NCBI GenBank assembly: GCA_023443625.1
Contig: JAEZTQ010000005.1
Location: 62,001 to 126,000, forward strand
Direction of reading: 5' to 3'
From: Bacillota bacterium
GTDB lineage: Bacteria > Bacillota_A > Clostridia > Lachnospirales > Lachnospiraceae
Length of the DNA stretch: 64,000 bases
Shown here: piece after piece, positions 1 to 8,664 of the stretch
How the letters are laid out: each line of letters starts with the position of its first letter
How positions within the stretch are numbered: position 1 is the first letter of the stretch
Notes under the pieces: model-generated
Databases searched by the model: none
The model's input: the letters and a program-made list of their open reading frames with translations, nothing else
Told to the model about the DNA's origin: nothing
Position numbers and translations under genes: made by a program

Positions 1-724
1 CCTTGGCTACATTCTTTACATCATCCATTGTTGCTGGTATTTCAAGATTTAATTTTTCAAGCCAATCTCTTCTTACCCAAAGATGATCATATGCATTTGT
101 GGAAGGCATCTTCTGAGGAATTGCATATAATTTTCCATCATACATACCAGTACTGTAAATACCCGTACCCTCTGCTTCAATTAGTTTACCGAAGGTCTCA
201 TTTACATTGTTCTGATAAATCTCTGTAAGATCATAAATCGCACCAGCTTCCGCCATCTGTGAAACCATGGAAAGATCATTGATCCAGAATACATCGGGTA
301 ATTCACCTGAACTCATGGCCAGAAGCAATTTCTGATTATAATCATTGCCGTTAGCTACTGTTAGGGTGTATTCACAATTAATATTAAGTGCTTCTTTATA
401 GTATCTTGTCCAACGGTTATCGTTATAGGGCTCTCCAATTTCTTTCATAGCCACTAATTCCGTAGCATCGGGGTCTAATGGTCTACCAAAGGTAACTGTA
501 ATTTCATCATCCCACTTTTTTAGTTCGCCAGCCTTGTATTTATAGTCTGTAACGCCTTGGTTTAGTAGTTCTATACCAGTTAAAGTATCAGAGCTTTCGC
601 TAGTTTCTTTACCCTCTGCTTCAGTTGTAGGTTGTTCATCTGATTCTACTTGATTACTTTTGGCACATCCTGAAGTTATTACCAACATACTTATTACAAG
701 CAAAATACTTATAATTTTTTTCAT
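1..724 (-). CDS. Sugar ABC transporter substrate-binding lipoprotein, LplA-like (3' part cut by window edge)
   Basis: The frame is open from an ATG at 724 to the window edge, giving the first 241 residues. It starts with a lipoprotein signal: a KK-rich start, a hydrophobic stretch and the lipobox ITSGC (Cys21). An S/T/E-rich linker follows. The body has features of LplA/YtcQ-type extracellular solute-binding proteins, such as ELPDVFWIND and YAIPQKMPSTNAYDHLWVRR. A strong Shine-Dalgarno sequence (CAGGAGGGC in the gene sense) lies just upstream. It would capture a saccharide outside the cell for permeases encoded beyond the window. The LacI-type gene just upstream on the same strand may control it (inference). 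The substrate cannot be told from sequence. Confidence 0.88.
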   Translation of the reverse strand, partial: MKKIISILLVISMLVITSGCAKSNQVESDEQPTTEAEGKETSESSDTLTGIELLNQGVTDYKYKAGELKKWDDEITVTFGRPLDPDATELVAMKEIGEPYNDNRWTRYYKEALNINCEYTLTVANGNDYNQKLLLAMSSGELPDVFWINDLSMVSQMAEAGAIYDLTEIYQNNVNETFGKLIEAEGTGIYSTGMYDGKLYAIPQKMPSTNAYDHLWVRRDWLEKLNLEIPATMDDVKNVAK

Positions 725-1350
725 ATGATAGCCCTCCTGAAATTAAATTATTTCCTTCTCTAGTTCGTGATTTTCCCTTATCTCCCCAATTACTTAAAAC
801 ATATTATATTTATCTAAAAACATCTAAGAATTTTATTGCCTTTATTCTATTCTCCCTCCTATCCAAAGCACCAATTTTAATTTAGAAGTTTCTAGACCAA
901 ATATCTTGGTTCTTTACCCATCTTATCCCTTCGAATTACTTTTTTTGATATTACTAAAACCATTTGAATATCCATAATTTTGAATTTAAACTTTGTTTAA
1001 TTTATGTTTAAATATAAATTAACATAGTTTTTAAAATAATGCAATAGTAAATATATTAATTTAACATATAATTATATTTCACAATGATGTCCTTTGTTAA
1101 TATTGCATATATATTAAAGGTTTTTACGAGGGAGCTCCTATCTTTAAATTTAAACATAGTTTAAATGATAAGTTTAAATTTTAAATCACATCCAACACAG
1201 AACAAAGAGGATCTTATGGACCACTATGCGCTTTATCCAAACGAGAGAGTGTTGCGAACAAACTATGTTTTTCATCACACTATCATAAATTAGATTTATG
1301 CAAATTGATATACGGTATTTTAAAGTAGACCTTTTATTATTATTTTTTGT
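725..1350. other. AT-rich spacer upstream of the binding-protein gene
   Basis: No gene is supported here; the short frames have no ribosome-binding site and no family features. The stretch is very AT-rich and holds several copies of a TTTAAA/TTTAAAC word. One is a perfect 12-bp palindrome, TTTAAATTTAAA, at 1143-1154, followed by related words to about 1185. These could be operator sites for the neighbouring LacI-type regulator, but chance similarity is likely in DNA this AT-rich. Confidence 0.4.
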
Positions 1351-1523
1351 TATAGGAAGCAATTTCCTATTCACAAGAAAGTGTCAGCTTGCCGACACTT
1401 CGCACCCGAGGGGATTGCGAAGCAATATACTTCATACGCAAATTTATTTGCGTTATTCGCTGAGGTGCGCATCCAATTATTTTTTTATGCTATAGGACGC
1501 AATTTCCTATAGCATAAAAAAAT
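1351..1523. repeat. Palindrome-rich element bounded by two copies of a 20-nt palindromic motif
   Basis: The motif at 1351-1370 recurs at 1491-1510 with 19 of 20 bases identical, and both copies fold on themselves (ATAGGAA with TTCCTAT in the first). Between them are AAGTGTC/GACACTT (1379-1385 with 1394-1400), ACGCAAAT/ATTTGCGT (1436-1443 with 1446-1453) and CGCACC/GGTGCG (1401-1406 with 1464-1469). The second boundary motif extends into a perfect 19-bp stem, 1479-1497 with 1505-1523. The layout resembles a dispersed non-coding repeat or a MITE-like unit. No other copy is in this window. Confidence 0.55.
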
Positions 1524-1551
1524 ACGCTTGGATAATACCTCTTCCAAGCGC
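1479..1551 (-). terminator. Rho-independent terminator after the LacI-type gene
   Basis: In the direction of the LacI-type gene, CGCTTGG pairs with CCAAGCG (1525-1531 with 1544-1550 on the plus strand) and is followed by TATTTTTTT. The next 19-bp stem (1479-1523) is a second structure with A/T flanks that could stop transcription from either side. Confidence 0.75.
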
Positions 1552-1591
1552 ATTCATAGACTTAATCAAGCTATTAATATTATGCCGGTCT

Positions 1592-2629
1592 TCAAACAAT
1601 ACTTTTATCTTTTACAGTATTTTGTATTTTTAATTTCATACCCAATAGTATTTCCACAGGGCAATGTTCTTTCTCATTTAATCTTTCTAGTAAATGCTTC
1701 ATCATAACCGTATGTCTTTCATAAATAGGCACTTCGATACAGGTATAATCAATATCCGTATAAGCATAAAAACTCGGGTCATCAATACCTAATACAGATA
1801 TCTCCTCTGGCACCTTTAGATTCCTTTTATTGATTACTCGCATAAGAGCCAATGAAATTGCATAGTTCTCGGATAATATAGCGTCCGGTAATTTGTCAAT
1901 AGAATTAAAATATTTCTCTATATCTGATTCTCTACAATCATTACAAGTACTAACCTGATGCATTTGTCCGTCCTGCACCTTGCCTTTCCATTGCTCCATA
2001 TATAGACGAAAGGCATTCCGTCTCGTTACAAAATTATAATAAGATCCCTCATTATAAAAATATGCAATGTTTTCGTGTCCACATTTACGCAGATAATTCA
2101 TAGCCATATTGACAGCCTGGACATCATGTAAATTAATAACATCGCAATCATTTCTACCCTCGGGCAGTGGTGCGTCATACATTATAAGAGGTATCTTACT
2201 CTCGTGCAGATTATTTAATATATCGCCAGGAGCTTCATCAAAATATAACAAGATACCAATGGTTCCATCTGTTTCACTTTCTAAAACTACCCGTTCAATT
2301 TCTTCGACAGAACTGGCATAATTAAGTTTTAAGCTCATCCCATGTTCTTGAAGCAATCTACATATATGGGCACAATCTGTTTGTAAAAACTCATTGGTAT
2401 GTGGTTTTCCTCTATAATCCTCTAGATAATCTCCTCGGGTAAATAACAATACCTTTAAACTTTTACCATCCGTCTCCGCAGTCTCATAATCTACTTGCAA
2501 TAGTTTGATATAATCCATAACCCTTTTTTTAGTTTCTTCATTTACTCCTGGTCGATTATTCATTGCTAATGAAACAGTTGCCGTTGAAACCCCCAAATCG
2601 TGTGCTACTTTTCTTGCTGTAAATTTCAT
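1592..2629 (-). CDS. LacI-family transcriptional regulator
   Basis: The 345-residue protein has the LacI/GalR layout. An N-terminal helix-turn-helix (about residues 4-24, VSTATVSLAMNN) is followed by the hinge region and a periplasmic-binding-protein-like sugar domain to the C-terminus, including the late motif PEEISVLGIDDPSFYAYTDI. It should bind DNA as a dimer and respond to a sugar or sugar phosphate. It lies upstream of, and on the same strand as, the binding lipoprotein gene at the window edge, the likely target. A GGAAGG-type ribosome site precedes the ATG. Its ligand cannot be read from sequence. Confidence 0.92.
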   Translation of the reverse strand: MKFTARKVAHDLGVSTATVSLAMNNRPGVNEETKKRVMDYIKLLQVDYETAETDGKSLKVLLFTRGDYLEDYRGKPHTNEFLQTDCAHICRLLQEHGMSLKLNYASSVEEIERVVLESETDGTIGILLYFDEAPGDILNNLHESKIPLIMYDAPLPEGRNDCDVINLHDVQAVNMAMNYLRKCGHENIAYFYNEGSYYNFVTRRNAFRLYMEQWKGKVQDGQMHQVSTCNDCRESDIEKYFNSIDKLPDAILSENYAISLALMRVINKRNLKVPEEISVLGIDDPSFYAYTDIDYTCIEVPIYERHTVMMKHLLERLNEKEHCPVEILLGMKLKIQNTVKDKSIV

Positions 2630-2882
2630 CCTACCACACCTTCCAACTTTATTAATAATTTATTTAACTCATTACCAAAGGTTAATTGTATAATTAAACC
2701 CTTTTAAATCTTTGTTAAGTCTAAGCAAGCTAATTAAATATAGTATATCACATTTAAAATAAAATTCAATTTTTAAACATCTTAAATATAATTTTTAAAT
2801 TTTTAAATATAATTCTTTAAGTTAATGACCTTGGGGGCACATCTTGATTCTTTTATTTTTAGAGCCCACTCTTCTATATAAC

Positions 2883-2910
2883 AAAAAAACAGAGGTCTAA
2901 AACCTCTGTT
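2883..2910 (-). terminator. Rho-independent terminator of the BlaI-type gene
   Basis: A 9-bp stem (2888-2896 with 2902-2910) with a 5-nt loop is followed, in the gene direction, by seven T. The stem overlaps the last codons and the stop codon of the BlaI-type gene. Confidence 0.85.
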
Positions 2911-3280
2911 CTCCTACTATTCTTTGCAATTCTAATACTTCTGCTTTTGTTAAATCCTGATTCTTTAAATACTCCGTTAAGAAGTTACTTAAGGATCCGT
3001 TATATAATTTATTTAACAATACTTTGGTCTCAATCGCTTGTACTGCACGCTTTGAAATTGATGCTTTACACAAAAAGCCTGGATCTTCACGCTTGATAGC
3101 ACCTTTATCAATAAGACGCTTAATTACTGTATATGTGGTGTTCTTCTCCCACCCTATATACTCTTTAATAATCTTAGATATATCCTTTGCTGCTAATACC
3201 TTATTGGACCACAACAACTCCATGATATTAAGCTCTCCCTCATGAAGTCGTATATCTGGTAACGACGACATTTTGTACAC
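2897..3280 (-). CDS. BlaI/MecI/CopY-family transcriptional repressor (orphan)
   Basis: The 127-residue protein matches the penicillinase-repressor family: a winged helix-turn-helix (about residues 10-75, with LNIMELLWSN and TTYTVIKRLIDKGAIKRED) and a C-terminal helical dimerisation part. In well-studied systems such repressors are inactivated by a BlaR1/MecR1 sensor protease, but none is encoded next to it, so the signal is unknown. The usual length is 120-130 residues. An internal ATG at codon 4 is a possible alternative start. The upstream region has a sigma-A-like promoter and two CTAC-N4-GTAG dyads, which fit autorepression. Candidate remote target: the wall hydrolase/leader intergenic region near 35740. 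Confidence 0.9.
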   Translation of the reverse strand: MYKMSSLPDIRLHEGELNIMELLWSNKVLAAKDISKIIKEYIGWEKNTTYTVIKRLIDKGAIKREDPGFLCKASISKRAVQAIETKVLLNKLYNGSLSNFLTEYLKNQDLTKAEVLELQRIVGEQRF

Positions 3281-3451
3281 CCCTTTAAAATTTAATATTC
3301 TACATCAATAGAATTAGTTTCTCGAGATAATTTCCCATAAAATATTCACGAGATATATGCAATTCTATCTTATTTATATTAATAAATAAATTATGTTCAT
3401 ATTAAAATCTGAAATATCTATATGTGGCTAATCTGCCATAAAATCAGGCGC

Positions 3452-3507
3452 CTACTCGTGTAGAATAAATATACTTAAGTTCAATATTCATATCTACACT
3501 AGTAGAC
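3452..3507. promoter_or_regulatory. Two BlaI/MecI-like operator dyads
   Basis: CTACTCGTGTAG (3452-3463) and TCTACACTAGTAGA (3494-3507) both carry CTAC-N4-GTAG, the same half-site arrangement as the mec operator core CTACATATGTAG. They lie between a promoter-like sequence and the BlaI-type gene, where bound repressor would block transcription. Confidence 0.6.
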
Positions 3508-3524
3508 TGAGCATTGTATATCTA

Positions 3525-3552
3525 TACTATAATAATAGAATGGATTTGTCAA
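3525..3552 (-). promoter_or_regulatory. Sigma-A-like promoter of the BlaI-type gene
   Basis: On the minus strand a perfect TTGACA (plus 3547-3552) is followed after about 16 bases by TAGTAT inside TATAGTAT. The operator-like dyad at 3494-3507 begins about 20 bases downstream of the predicted -10 box. Confidence 0.6.
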
Positions 3553-3588
3553 TCATTTTCTTCTCTTTTCATCCTTTAAACCCTATTA

Positions 3589-4878
3589 TTACATGCAGAA
3601 TACTGCATAAAAAGGTACATATTTTATTTGATTTGAAAATTCAAAGTTCCTAGTGGATATTTTTATTGCATAATCAAAGTCACATTTTTGTTTTAATACA
3701 CTGATACTCTTTGATCTTGTATTATCACTTTCAAAGACTTCAATAGGGATTAATTTCTTATCTTTATAGATAATAAAATCTATTTTGGCCATTGATTCTG
3801 ATTCCCAGAAGGCAAAAGGGTATTTCTTTGCCTGTAATGACTCCGCTACATAATTTTCTATTATGGCTTTTCTCTGACCACGATTGAACAAGACAGGGAA
3901 TTCTTCTGCTATTTTGGTATTAAGAAGCCCTATATCCTGCATATATAATTTGAAATTAATATCTGTATCCTGTTCTAACCATCTTACCGAGGTAAAGGTT
4001 TTATATGGTTCTCTCAGCTCTTCATTGCTGATTCGGCTACATTTAATTGCATAATTTATTTTGGTAAGCTTAGTTATAGCTTCCTTATACATAGAATGTG
4101 TTGTACCTTTTCTAATTAACTTATACTGAAATTTCTTATTGTCCTTCATTAATTGGTGCACAAGACTATCAAAGACCTGGTTCATCTTTATAGCATCACT
4201 ATCAGAATTTAGTTTCAGAATATAATCATGGTAGGCTCCCATTAGTAAGTTATGTTGCTCTGCTACATTAACTATTGAATTAAAGTTCAGATATTCGCTT
4301 ACAGCTCCTGGCATACCACCGATTTGCAGATATAATTGGTGTAATTCCAATAACTCTTTATGTACTATATCGGGTATTTTTGTGTTAGTTTTATAATGAG
4401 TTTGTATCAATTCTATATACCATTCATTACCCATAGCTCTTAAAAACTCATCAAATTCAAGAGGAAAAATGGACAATATATGGATATTATTATTAAAATC
4501 ATTGGGGATTGGATTGCTCGATATAGCAATGATATAGTCAAAGTTTTTCTTGAAATCACTCCTACTTAGAAGTTCTAAGGCTGCCTCACAAAAGCTGATT
4601 TCATCTAAGATAAGTATACTTGGTCCACTTATTTCTTTGCATTCTATATTAAAATGATCCCCTAATAATTCACTTATTCTGTCAGAATCATTGAATGTAA
4701 ATAACTGTTTCATTAATGGTTCACGCTCAAAATTGATATAATAAATATGTTCAAAAAAGGCCTTAGCAAAATCATATGCTAAATAGGTTTTGCCTACGCC
4801 CTTTGCACCCGTAAGTAATACTGGGACATTATTATTTTCTTTCCACTTAATTAAATCATCAATCGCTTTTCTTTTCAA
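3589..4878 (-). CDS. AAA_14/DUF4143-type ATPase
   Basis: The 429-residue protein has an N-terminal P-loop NTPase with Walker A GAKGVGKT (24-31) and Walker B ILILDE (Asp92, Glu93). Its C-terminal half resembles the DUF4143 domain, a restriction-endonuclease-like fold, with KIDFIIYKDKKLIPIEV near residues 370-390. These are common, often multi-copy, stand-alone ATPases in Clostridia and archaea, and their physiological role is not established. There is no antitoxin, nuclease or helicase partner beside it. It ends 300 bp from the BlaI-type promoter region and begins 7 bp from the end of the pseudouridine synthase gene, probably without functional linkage. Confidence 0.82.
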   Translation of the reverse strand: MKRKAIDDLIKWKENNNVPVLLTGAKGVGKTYLAYDFAKAFFEHIYYINFEREPLMKQLFTFNDSDRISELLGDHFNIECKEISGPSILILDEISFCEAALELLSRSDFKKNFDYIIAISSNPIPNDFNNNIHILSIFPLEFDEFLRAMGNEWYIELIQTHYKTNTKIPDIVHKELLELHQLYLQIGGMPGAVSEYLNFNSIVNVAEQHNLLMGAYHDYILKLNSDSDAIKMNQVFDSLVHQLMKDNKKFQYKLIRKGTTHSMYKEAITKLTKINYAIKCSRISNEELREPYKTFTSVRWLEQDTDINFKLYMQDIGLLNTKIAEEFPVLFNRGQRKAIIENYVAESLQAKKYPFAFWESESMAKIDFIIYKDKKLIPIEVFESDNTRSKSISVLKQKCDFDYAIKISTRNFEFSNQIKYVPFYAVFCM

Positions 4879-4884
4879 TGAACG

Positions 4885-5892
4885 TTACCCCTTATGTCTT
4901 AATCTCTCTAACATCCTGTTAAAATAATCAGGTAATGGTGCTTGAAATTCAACATATTCCTTCTTCGATGGATGGATAAAGCCTAATACCCCAGCATGTA
5001 AAGCTTGTCCTTCTAGATGAAAGGGATCTTTATTTGGGCCATAGACAGTATCTCCGATTAATGGATGATGGATACTTGCCATATGAACTCTTATTTGGTG
5101 GGTTCTGCCCGTTTCTAGAGAACACTCTATCCATGCATATCGATTATCTAGGTTCTCAATAAGCTTATAATTTGTTGCTGCTGACTTTCCATTTTTATGA
5201 TTGACCGCCATTTTCTTTCGGTTTTTAGGATCTCTTCCAATAGGAGCTTCCACTCTACCACCCTCTGTTTTAAAGGAATGATAGACGATGGCCTGATATC
5301 TTCTTGTGATGGAGTGTACTTTTAATTGTTCTGCTATATACTGATGGGCTTTATCATTCTTACAAGCTACCATTACGCCTGTTGTATCACGATCAATACG
5401 ATGTACAATACCAGGACGAAGAACACCATTGATACCGGACAGTTCACCACTGCAATGATGTAATAAGGCATTTACCAATGTTTTTGTAGTATGTCCTGCA
5501 CCAGGATGTACCACCAAGCCCTTTTGCTTATTAATAATGATTATGTCCTTATCCTCATATATAATATCCAAGGGAATATCCTCTGGGACTAATTCCAACT
5601 CTTTTAGCTCCGGAAGATTAATATGGATGACAGAACCTGTCTTTACCTTTGTTTTAGACTTCACCGGCCTATTATCCATAAAGATTCTATCATCATCAAT
5701 CAGCTTTTGAATATAGCTCCTGGAAAGCTCCTTTTGAATATCTGTCAAGTATTTGTCAATGCGTATGCTGTTATTATCTTCTTTAACAGTGAATTCAAGT
5801 CTTTGTTCCCCTTCATTCTTCTTTTCCTCATCAAGCTCCAGTTCCTCAAAGTCAAAATCCTCTGTCTCCAGCTCCAGTATTTCCTTATCCAT
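4885..5892 (-). CDS. RluA/RluD-family 23S rRNA pseudouridine synthase
   Basis: It converts specific uridines in rRNA to pseudouridine. An S4 RNA-binding domain (about residues 40-95, SRSYIQKLIDDDRIFMDN) precedes the catalytic domain with HRIDRDTTG, where Asp167 is the expected catalytic residue, and the late motif LETGRTHQIRVHMA. The ATG at 5892 is preferred over one 45 bp upstream because only 5892 has a good ribosome-binding site (AGGAAAGGAAG). This leaves an acidic N-terminal tail of about 30 residues (EDFDFEELELDEE) that is longer than usual. It follows lspA, the classic lspA-rluD order of Firmicutes. Confidence 0.9.
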   Translation of the reverse strand: MDKEILELETEDFDFEELELDEEKKNEGEQRLEFTVKEDNNSIRIDKYLTDIQKELSRSYIQKLIDDDRIFMDNRPVKSKTKVKTGSVIHINLPELKELELVPEDIPLDIIYEDKDIIIINKQKGLVVHPGAGHTTKTLVNALLHHCSGELSGINGVLRPGIVHRIDRDTTGVMVACKNDKAHQYIAEQLKVHSITRRYQAIVYHSFKTEGGRVEAPIGRDPKNRKKMAVNHKNGKSAATNYKLIENLDNRYAWIECSLETGRTHQIRVHMASIHHPLIGDTVYGPNKDPFHLEGQALHAGVLGFIHPSKKEYVEFQAPLPDYFNRMLERLRHKG

Positions 5893-5979
5893 GGAGTATA
5901 AACTTCCTTTCCTGTCTGTGCAATATCCATTCATCACTCATTTACCAATGAAGTTCTTCTCATATAAAAGCTTCTCTTC

Positions 5980-6597
5980 TTATGATTCATCCTCAGAAGC
6001 ATTGGAATTAATCTCCTTGTCTTCTGCTTCCTTCTCATATTCATCCGATGCATCTAGAATTATATCTTCAGAGCTATTAATTTCACCTGTACTAGCCTTC
6101 TTCTTTTTGAATATATAATTTAAAAATTCAAAATCTTCATCCTTATAATAGAACATAGCAAGTATAAACAATAGAATGGAGGCTACAGTAAGGTAAGTAT
6201 CAGCAAGATTAAATAAAGGGAAATTGATAATCTCAAAATAAATAAAATCTACTACATAACCCAAGTAAAAACGGTCGATTAAGTTACCCATAGCTCCTGC
6301 AATGATAAAAACAACCAGAGTTTTTAACACATTATACTTCTTAACATTTGGTATTTTGAAATAGGCAAATGTAATTACAACCAATATAATCAATGATACA
6401 ATTTTAAGAAAATCAACCTTACCACTTAAAATTCCCCATACCGCACCTGTATTTATGCTATATTGAAGATTTAATACCTTAGGGATAATATCTATTTTAT
6501 CCTGATTAATTAATTCAGTTCTTACCCAGAATTTTGACCCTTGATCTAAAACAACTAGCAAAATCACCAAGATTAAATGCTTTATACGTTCTTTCAT
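5980..6597 (-). CDS. lspA: Lipoprotein signal peptidase (signal peptidase II)
   Basis: LspA is an aspartic membrane protease that removes the signal peptide of prolipoproteins after diacylglyceryl modification. Four hydrophobic segments are visible. The conserved blocks NTGAVWG, GNLIDR, YVVDF (Asp117) and FNLAD (Asp133) are present, the last two supplying the catalytic pair. The ATG at 6597 follows GGAGGA, while the upstream ATG lacks a site. An unusual acidic, S/E/D-rich C-terminal tail of about 45 residues extends beyond the last membrane helix. The window encodes several lipoproteins that would be substrates. Confidence 0.95.
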   Translation of the reverse strand: MKERIKHLILVILLVVLDQGSKFWVRTELINQDKIDIIPKVLNLQYSINTGAVWGILSGKVDFLKIVSLIILVVITFAYFKIPNVKKYNVLKTLVVFIIAGAMGNLIDRFYLGYVVDFIYFEIINFPLFNLADTYLTVASILLFILAMFYYKDEDFEFLNYIFKKKKASTGEINSSEDIILDASDEYEKEAEDKEINSNASEDES

Positions 6598-6661
6598 AGT
6601 TCCTCCAACCTTCATGTGTAATCTTATTAAAGGGATTTTTAACAGCTTAAACTCCTTGTAT

Positions 6662-7750
6662 TTATATAAGAAGAGCTTCTATTGCATGAAGCATTTCTTC
6701 TTTTGAGACTGTTGAATCAATAAAAGCATTACCCATATCTCGAAGTAAAATAAACTTTATTTGATCAGAGTCCATCTTCTTATCCAGCTTTGTTACCTCA
6801 TAAACATTCTCAGCCATCAAACCACTAACTGTTACCGGCTGTCTGAATAATTTAAGAGTGCTGATAATATCCTCGTATTCCGCCTTAGAAATATATCCAC
6901 GCTTCTGGGAGAGAAAAGCAGCCCCAGCCATTCCTACAGAGACACATTCCCCATGGAGCAAACTAAAATTCATTAATTTTTCGATTGAATGACCTATGGT
7001 ATGTCCGAAATTCAAAAGAGCACGATCCTTCTTCTCCATAGGATCCTCTTCAACAACTGCCTTTTTAACCAGACAGCTTTCATAAATCATTTCCTTGATT
7101 ACCTCATATTTCTTATCAAGAATAGCTTCAAAGTTCTTCTTAAGCCAAAGGAAATATTCATTATTCTTTATAAGGCCATGCTTAATTATCTCACCCATTC
7201 CAGAAGCAAACTCACGATCAGAGAGAGTATTTAAGGTATTTAAATTCATATAAACTAGTTTTGGCTGATGAAAAGCGCCTACCATATTCTTATATGCCTT
7301 ATAATCCACACCAGTTTTTCCACCTATACTGGAATCTACCATGGCTAATAAGGAGGTTGGTACCTGTATAAAACGAATCCCTCTTAGGTAAGTTGCAGCG
7401 ACAAAGCCGGTCAAATCTCCAACCACACCTCCACCCAAGGCAATCAGAACATCATTGCGGTCAAAACTGGATAGGATTAGTTGTTCATAACACTGGTTAA
7501 CAATATCTAAATTCTTGCTTGCTTCTCCAGCAGGGAAGGTAAAATCATACACCACATTTGAGACTTTACTGATTTCCTCCCTTAAATCTTTTAGATATAA
7601 TGCACCAACAGTAGACTCTGTAATGATCATGAATCTTCTGTTCTCCATTCCCAAGGTAATGAGAGCCTGTGCAAGCTCGCTAAAATCGGGTTTGTATTGA
7701 ATTTCATATGCTGGTTTCTTGTCATAATTAATGATAAGTGAACTTTTCAT
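6662..7750 (-). CDS. aroB: 3-dehydroquinate synthase
   Basis: AroB makes 3-dehydroquinate from DAHP, the second step of the shikimate pathway, using NAD and a divalent metal. The 362-residue length is normal. The NAD-binding GGGVVGD (106-112), the block PTSLLAMVDSSIGGKTGVD (131-149) and the metal-binding NFGHTIGHSIE near residue 250 are intact. Its place between ylmH and lspA is unusual, and no other shikimate gene is nearby. The start is odd: the best Shine-Dalgarno lies 46 bases upstream, with a hairpin and a T6 run in between (see the separate entry). Confidence 0.95.
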   Translation of the reverse strand: MKSSLIINYDKKPAYEIQYKPDFSELAQALITLGMENRRFMIITESTVGALYLKDLREEISKVSNVVYDFTFPAGEASKNLDIVNQCYEQLILSSFDRNDVLIALGGGVVGDLTGFVAATYLRGIRFIQVPTSLLAMVDSSIGGKTGVDYKAYKNMVGAFHQPKLVYMNLNTLNTLSDREFASGMGEIIKHGLIKNNEYFLWLKKNFEAILDKKYEVIKEMIYESCLVKKAVVEEDPMEKKDRALLNFGHTIGHSIEKLMNFSLLHGECVSVGMAGAAFLSQKRGYISKAEYEDIISTLKLFRQPVTVSGLMAENVYEVTKLDKKMDSDQIKFILLRDMGNAFIDSTVSKEEMLHAIEALLI

Positions 7751-7803
7751 AAAAAAGGCATAACCCGCATCAAATAATCTAGATAAGGTTATGCTATCCT
7801 CCT
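7751..7803 (-). promoter_or_regulatory. Hairpin plus T6 between Shine-Dalgarno and start codon of aroB
   Basis: In the aroB sense the order is AGGAGGA (7797-7803), an 8-bp stem GCATAACC/GGTTATGC (7787-7794 with 7758-7765, 21-nt loop), C, six T, then ATG. The stem and T run look like an intrinsic terminator. Folding would also bring the Shine-Dalgarno to a normal distance from the ATG. A 7-codon ATG frame in the loop-3' arm ends in TGA overlapping the aroB ATG. Confidence 0.6.
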
Positions 7804-7889
7804 AATCTCTTTATCTTTCATAACTAAATAATGTATTATCTTAACTGGTAAATCCTCTTTTGGTTAAGGGTATACCTATTGTGTATAGA

Positions 7890-8660
7890 CTAAATGTATA
7901 ACAATATTTTAACAGAATATCTACCCTTTTTCGTCTGATAGGAGGTTCCAGAATAGATAAATTTGCCGTATCCCCGAACAGATATAATATCATTTTCCTT
8001 TAAGATATAACTATTAGATAAAATGATCTTGCCACCTACGGATACCTTACCACCTTCAATCAAACCAGATAAACTACTTCTTGAACTATGAAAAGCTACG
8101 GCTAAGATACTGTCTAGTCTGACAGAAGACACAGTTCCAGTTATTTCTTTGAACTTAGGTTCATAATTAAAATCCTTACGGTCAATGACCGAACATTTAA
8201 CTTGTGTATGTTTTACCTTAACCAGTTGATCAATAATAAAAGTACTTATTTGCAAATGAACAAAGAGATAGCCTTCATTTTCATTGATTAGAATATCTCC
8301 AATTTTGCCCCGATCTAAACCAAGATTAAGTACTGCACCCAAGAAATCCCGATGGTTTAATTGGTCACTAAATTTCTTGTTAAGAGGTTCTACTTTAATA
8401 CAGGCAATGGGATAATCTATGTCTTCTCCAGCCATATTATAGTCCTCATAAAAACAAAGTATTTTTCTTTCGGCATCTCTATAACCTCCGTAAGTAAAAT
8501 ACTTTATTATAGGTAATTCATTTTTGAGGCTTAAAAATATATTATATTCATTTAAATTCAAAAAATCTGAGAAGACATAGCTTCCCCTGGTATTTGCAAT
8601 CTGTGCCATATCAAGAAATCTTCTTCTAAGTAATTGTTCCTCTTTATCCAGCTTCATCAT
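7890..8660 (-). CDS. ylmH: YlmH-family S4-domain RNA-binding protein
   Basis: This matches YlmH of the Firmicute division cluster, an S4-domain protein linked to ribosome quality control and division in Bacillus and Streptococcus. The N-terminal part is the YlmH-specific domain (LRRRFLDMAQIANTRGSYVFSDFLNL). The C-terminal S4 domain begins near residue 180 with SVRLDSILAVAFHSSRS and ends in VRGYGKFIY. The start is uncertain: ATGs at 8660 and 8657 lie only 4 bp after the sepF stop without a clear ribosome site, so coupling to sepF is likely, while a frame from 8702 would overlap sepF. Confidence 0.88.
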   Translation of the reverse strand: MMKLDKEEQLLRRRFLDMAQIANTRGSYVFSDFLNLNEYNIFLSLKNELPIIKYFTYGGYRDAERKILCFYEDYNMAGEDIDYPIACIKVEPLNKKFSDQLNHRDFLGAVLNLGLDRGKIGDILINENEGYLFVHLQISTFIIDQLVKVKHTQVKCSVIDRKDFNYEPKFKEITGTVSSVRLDSILAVAFHSSRSSLSGLIEGGKVSVGGKIILSNSYILKENDIISVRGYGKFIYSGTSYQTKKGRYSVKILLYI

Positions 8661-8664
8661 AGCT

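Noticed and set aside
1186..1495. Short open frames in the spacer on both strands
   Set aside because: They run through palindromes, lack ribosome-binding sites and show no recognisable protein features.
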